The notes beneath the pieces were generated by a model. That model was given only the letters and a program-made list of their open reading frames with translations. It made no database searches and was not told the origin of the DNA. A program made the position numbers and the translations under genes. From NCBI GenBank assembly GCA_015680685.1, contig MNCI01034964.1, positions 156,239 to 220,238 of the forward strand: a DNA stretch of 64,000 bases, written 5' to 3'. Below are positions 59,638-64,000 of this stretch, piece after piece. Position 1 is the stretch's first letter; every line of letters starts with the position of its first letter. This DNA comes from Gnetum montanum (Eukaryota > Streptophyta > Gnetopsida > Gnetales > Gnetaceae).

Positions 59638-60493
59638 TGATAATCAGTGAGTAGTCCCTCTACCTAACCATATGAATCACAAGTATGCACTAGAAATCTA
59701 GTTGAATTCCATGGACTCAGCTCCCAAGTGTGCCTATAGAAAAAGATGGTGACTTGAGAAAATATGATCATTGTCTTCTTAGCTCCCATTTACGTAGGCT
59801 CATATGTATGATTAAGTATGAGCTAAGGCATATGATATTTATTTATATTTTATATTTTTATATTTTTAATTCTAAGCATTAAAAAATGAATGGTTGAGAA
59901 TTAAATAATTCGACTATCTAATGGTTCTAAGACTAACTAGCCTAATATAAGTATATGTGCCCACTTTCTATACACATCCTAAACTTGTATCAATGCTACT
60001 AGGTTACCATGTGTCAATTACTACATATTTCCACTACTAGGAGTACCAAGCATTAAATAGTATGCTTGACATGGTCATACTTATGTGTTTGTTATTAATT
60101 ACATTAATGAATTAAAACAAGAATATAAAATGCATTAATGATAAAGTGCATGTATGAAATATTAAGCTATTCTAACTACTATAAGGAATATCAAGAATCT
60201 CATCTTTATTGTCACATTAATGTGTTCAAGTATAAGATTCTTGAATAAAGATCTGTACAATTACTTGAGTTCCTACTATAGGCACTTAGAAAATATTCTA
60301 ACTCTGGAGAAATAAAATTGCAAGAACTTGGCTATGCTAATGACATAATGTACGATAAATATAGTGGGTATGCACATTTATATAGATATGACATGATACT
60401 ATGTCAACACATATTTTCATCCATTGATGAGGATACATTGACAAGGCTACATCAACATATGCCCATCAACGGAGTAGTCAACATGATTCATCA
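59638..60493 (-). repeat. 5' LTR of element 4
   Basis: About 856 bp, TGATAATCAGTGAG...GATTCATCA on the + strand. It aligns through the landmark blocks of the family LTR, but its GATATC words have decayed to CAACAT/GATACA-like sequence. A TATA box reads CTATATAAAT (minus) at about 60390. The expected PBS position to its left is degraded. Confidence 0.85.
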
Positions 60494-62439
60494 ATTATTT
60501 ATAATTAGTATAATGCATTGGAATTGAGCCTACAAATTATAGAATTTAATTCATAAATATTAATTAATTACTTATGTATCTTTAATTAAATCTATAATAT
60601 AAGATTAAAGGTTTCCTTTTGTAAGCTAACTATATGAAGTTTTGTGAATCTTTAGGGTTTTGCTAGCAAATCTAATTTCTTCAAAATTATCATTCCTCCA
60701 TTAGAAACTCTAAATTCCTTCCAAATTCTTCTTCTAATGTTGAAATTTTTTTTCTATTAATGCAACAATTTCTATTGATTTTCATAATGCAAATTTACCT
60801 ACTAAGGAATATAGATTCATAACATCTTCTCTTAGTTCTATTGATGTAAATAAGATGCTTAATTTTGCTCTTCCTGATCATGTATCTGAGCCATTGGTTA
60901 TTCATCATACATTATGATATGTGTTCATTCCAATTTTGGATTACCTATCTCATAAATAAATTTTCATTTCACACTTAAATTATGTAATGCAAAAACACAA
61001 CATTTAAGTCATTCATGCTAGGTACTATCCTTATTTCTTTTTTCACTTCTTAAGTCATTCATGCTAGGTACTATCCTTATTTCAATGATATAGTATGTCC
61101 TAGATATGAGATTACTTTTACATAAGCATGTAATGTTGATCGTTTGTAAATGGACACTAGAATTTTTTCCCAAAAGGCCAACTATGAGTTGGATGGACTT
61201 TATCACAAAAAAATAAATAATTATTTTGATAATTATGGGCTAAGAGATCAACCTTTTCATGGGAATTATTTTGGCTTAGAAGCTAACTACTAGCTAACTA
61301 TACTTTATCATTGAAAATATATAATTATAGTCACAACACTAGGCCAATAGATGAACTTTTTTATAGGAATTATTCTAAAAGAACATATTCTTGTTTTAAT
61401 TATTTTTAAAACATGAAAATCAATTTGGAATTTCATTGGTTTAAGAAATATTAAGATTATCTCAGCTATGATATCATATATTGTCTAAACTAGTGATATT
61501 AAGTTTGAAGAATATTATAAAGTTTCATGTTTTATCAAGCTATTAATTTTTTAGAGATCTAAGCAACAACTCATTAGTCATACTGGTCCTATTAAGCATA
61601 TGAAATCTATTTCCATATCATTTAATTCTTATGAACTTTTTTTATTGAAATCAATTTTATTAACCATAAAAAATGAATTGGTATTACAAGTAGGTAAGAA
61701 AACTTACAATCAGCTAATTACATATTATAATCTTCCTAATTCTAGAAACTTTTATCATCATGAAGGACATTTATTTAATGTTTGTTTTCTTGTCCTCAAG
61801 AGAAAAGATGTTGAAGAAAAGGAAAAATATATTTTACACTTAAGGATAGAAAAAAATATTTTGAAGTTGAAAATACAAAATTGCAAGTTAATATAAATAA
61901 TAAGAATAATTAAATAGCCATAAAATCTAATAAAGATAAAAGCTTTTGCGAATATTTTAAATTTTACTAAAAGATGTATTGATCAATCTAGATAGAAAGA
62001 TTGTATGATAATTATTTTCTTACTTGACATAAATAGTATCAACTCAAAGATTAAAACATATGTATACACAATAATAAAGATTCTTGACATAAGGTCAATT
62101 ATTATGGATAATATGTATCATCATTTTCTATTGAATCTTCCTTTCGAATAGAATTTGGTACTCCATCAAACTTTCTATTAGTACCTTAAATTCTTTTGCT
62201 ATTTTAAGTTCAACCATAGATGTTGAAAGTGATGTAAATATTAGTCTAGTGGTAAGACTCTTGATTTGATATGGGTTTTATTTTGGTAGATAATGATAAG
62301 TTAAAAAGTTCTAATTTGACTATATGTTTTAGGGATAAATATTATTGAAAATAATTTTGCGTTTTAACTACCCTTTGAAAGTGATGTAAATGTTATTAGG
62401 ATTCATACCATCCTCTGTACTAATAATTAAATTTTCTCT
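60494..62439. other. AT-rich region with a decayed + strand coding relic
   Basis: + strand frames read as protein in pieces: SSLSSIDVNKMLNFALPDHV near 60820-60880, NYGLRDQPFHGNYFGL near 61230-61280, and a 98-codon open frame at 61600-61896 (LQVGKKTYNQLITYYNLPNS). All are in one direction and broken by stops, so they may be one dead gene. I recognise no domain. A 46-bp direct repeat lies at 61005-61083. Confidence 0.4.
61005..61083. repeat. Short tandem duplication, 46-bp period
   Basis: TAAGTCATTCATGCTAGGTA and the following CTATCCTTATTTC occur at 61005 and again at 61051. Confidence 0.85.
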
Positions 62440-62539
62440 TTTGATTTTTCAAAGCATCAATTATAAGGTTGTACACCTAGTAGGAATCCCTAAAATTGAA
62501 AATTTTTCCTTTTTCATGTTATTTTTGATATTTTCTACT

Positions 62540-63330
62540 TAGTGTTAAGAATCATCATTATCATCATTCTAGGATTTTTCTAATAAAATGGGATTGACTA
62601 CATGAGTTATCTTTCACCATTTACCTATATGAAGATTTAAATATTTCATTATTTGAAATTTCTTCAAATCATCTTTAATCTATTTTTCCCATGTCTTTTT
62701 GGATCTTTCTTTTAGTGGCTTTCCTAGAATAGTGATGTAGTAACGTTTTTCAATAAGCTCATTATTTGATCTTCTTTGAACATGTCCAAACCACCTAAGA
62801 TACTATTCCTATAACTTATCTAAACTAGAAATAACTCTAAGTCATCCTCTAATATTTTTATTATATAATTTATCTCTTCTTATAGTATTGAACATCCATC
62901 TAAGCATTTTCATTTTTGACACATTGATTTATTATTCATGACCTTTTTATACTACCTAGCATTTAGTACCATATAAGAATGTAGGTATAATTATTTTATT
63001 ATAAAATTTTCTCTTTAGTTTTATTAGGATTTTTTTATTACATATAAATCTACTAACCTATCTCAATTTTGACCATCCTACTAAAATTTTAATACTTGTA
63101 TCTTTATTGATTTTACTATATGATTAGAGCATTGATCCAACATAGTGGAACTATTTGTAGTTAAAGACTTTTTGACCTTGAAGGATCATTACTTTTTCTT
63201 CATCAATATTTATGCTATTATTGAAATTTAATTCCATATTTTATCTTACTTCTATTAATTTTTAATCCTTTAGATTCCAAAATAGAAAAATATTTATTTT
63301 TCTACAAGTGTTCTCTTGCTTTATATTTTT
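62540..63330 (-). pseudogene. RTE-type LINE reverse transcriptase, C-terminal fragment
   Basis: Minus-strand reading: ESKGLKINRSKIKYGI near 63280, YVGSML and LVGWSKLRXVSRFICNKKIL near 63090-63030, KFYNKIIIPTFLYGTKC near 63000-62955, MKMLRWMFNTIRRDKLYNKN near 62910-62855, then LRWFGHVQRRSNNELIEKRY near 62800-62740 and a terminal HVVNPILLEKS before a stop near 62575. This is the conserved tail after the RT domain in plant RTE/non-LTR elements. 5' truncation, the usual fate of LINEs, explains the missing front. The sequence after the stop has an ATGATGATAATGATG-like tract. Confidence 0.88.
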
Positions 63331-64000
63331 AAACTTTGAATACTAAGGTATTGCAAAGTTTTCATTCATTCTTGAAGAAAGATTTTTCCTTGTGATGCTT
63401 CTATTCACAACTTTCTTAAAGTTATCTTTATTCTTTTATTTTTTAAAATATATAAAAATTTCATTAGAATATAACTTTTTATTACTCATGATTGTATTGT
63501 AGTAATCAAGATACTCATCTCTTACTTGGGAGGTGATGGATTTAATTTCTACCTCCACTCATAGGTATGGTAGTAGTGGAGTAGCCTTGTGGTCTAATGC
63601 TCTTGTTTAGTAGATCACATTTACCCTACTCTATAGGTAGGGATTATGTTACCAACATGAATGTTATTTATATTTAAAAAAGGACTTTTCATTAAGATGT
63701 CAATCCAAATATATATATTGATCCATAGTTCCTCCAAGTTATATAAATTAGTTTAGAAAATATTAAAGTAAGCAAGAAATTTCTTCTATGCTTAAAAAAC
63801 AACATTGTATGTTTGGGACATTCTAAATACATATTGTTCTTACATGAAACTAAAATTAACAGCTAATCAGTATGCCTTGAAGAAAGAGAGAAAGACCAAG
63901 TGAAAATGGAAAAAGGTATTACCTTAAGGGGATTTGTGGGTTCTCTTCTTGACTTTCTTCTTATGGTTTATAACTCCTCGATGAACATACCATCAATCCT
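63331..64000. other. AT-rich edge of window
   Basis: No gene, TE domain or RNA gene is seen. A stretch at 63586-63660 has a tRNA-promoter-like A-box word (GTGGTCTAATGC) but no matching fold. Confidence 0.35.

Larger units (their letters stand above)
51591..60493 (-). mobile_element. LTR retrotransposon element 4, family A, old, 3' LTR truncated
   Basis: Same gene order, 3' UTR blocks and LTR as elements 1 and 2, right to left. The 5' LTR is complete at 59638-60493. Only a short piece of the 3' LTR (about 51591-51800) remains, so no TSD can be read. Almost every CpG and CHG site appears decayed, and stops are denser than in element 1, making this the oldest family A copy here. Confidence 0.9.

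Noticed and set aside
60650-61900. Endogenous pararetrovirus
   Set aside because: No RT, movement-protein or coat-protein motif could be identified; left as unrecognised.
62236-62285. tRNA-like GTCTAGTGGTAAGACTC as a tRNA gene or SINE head
   Set aside because: No B-box and no cloverleaf could be drawn; the resemblance is limited to an A-box-like word.

Overview
This window is a piece of a large, repeat-packed plant nuclear genome. It carries no rRNA, tRNA or CRISPR locus and no clearly intact host gene. The plant assignment rests on: plant-type Ty3/gypsy elements of at least two families; an intron-containing Helitron with a DUF6570 / Helitron-Rep / Pif1 layout; an RTE-type LINE; a transposon-borne Ulp1 (C48) protease relic; and heavy C-to-T decay that turns CAG, CAA, CGA and TGG codons into stops. 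One long gap (37366-38106) and two single Ns (6013, 34487) show it is an assembled scaffold. The species cannot be named. A large-genome seed plant is the best guess.

Layout. 1-992: tail of a decayed + strand coding unit with a likely intron. 1318-5252: decayed minus-strand gag-protease unit (family B, copy 1) with a 29-bp tandem array at its 3' side. 5721-11527: Helitron remnants: an inverted repeat, a minus-strand Rep/helicase pseudogene with recognisable exons and introns, and three copies of the helicase C-terminus. 11551-12300: + strand fragment with a SWIM-type zinc motif. 13745-14905: minus-strand fragment with two decayed CCHC knuckles. 15290-16712: unrecognised + strand relic. 17850-19631 continuing at 29533-30070: a Ulp1-like protease relic, split by a complete LTR retrotransposon.

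Four members of one LTR family (family A: Ty3/gypsy, termini TGATGA...TCATCA, 5-bp target duplications) are present. Element 1 (19632-29527, minus, TSD TTAGG) has full gag-pol. Element 2 (31679-38599, minus, TSD AAAGG) is younger-looking and keeps only gag-protease, plus an assembly gap. A solo LTR lies at 43074-43899 (+, TSD CAAGG). Element 4 (about 51600-60493, minus) is old and decayed with full gag-pol. The solo LTR sits beside a second family B gag-protease unit (44003-47838), whose 5' side carries 20-bp tandem repeats and an upstream decayed ORF (50170-51080).

38605-42600 is lower-copy-looking DNA with two short local tandem duplications. 60494-64000 is very AT-rich and contains an RTE LINE 3' fragment (62540-63330, minus). 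The history reads as nested layers: Ulp1 relic first, element 1 into it; family B copy 2, solo LTR into it. Codon decay differs strongly between layers: element 2 is the youngest, element 1 intermediate, element 4 and family B old.
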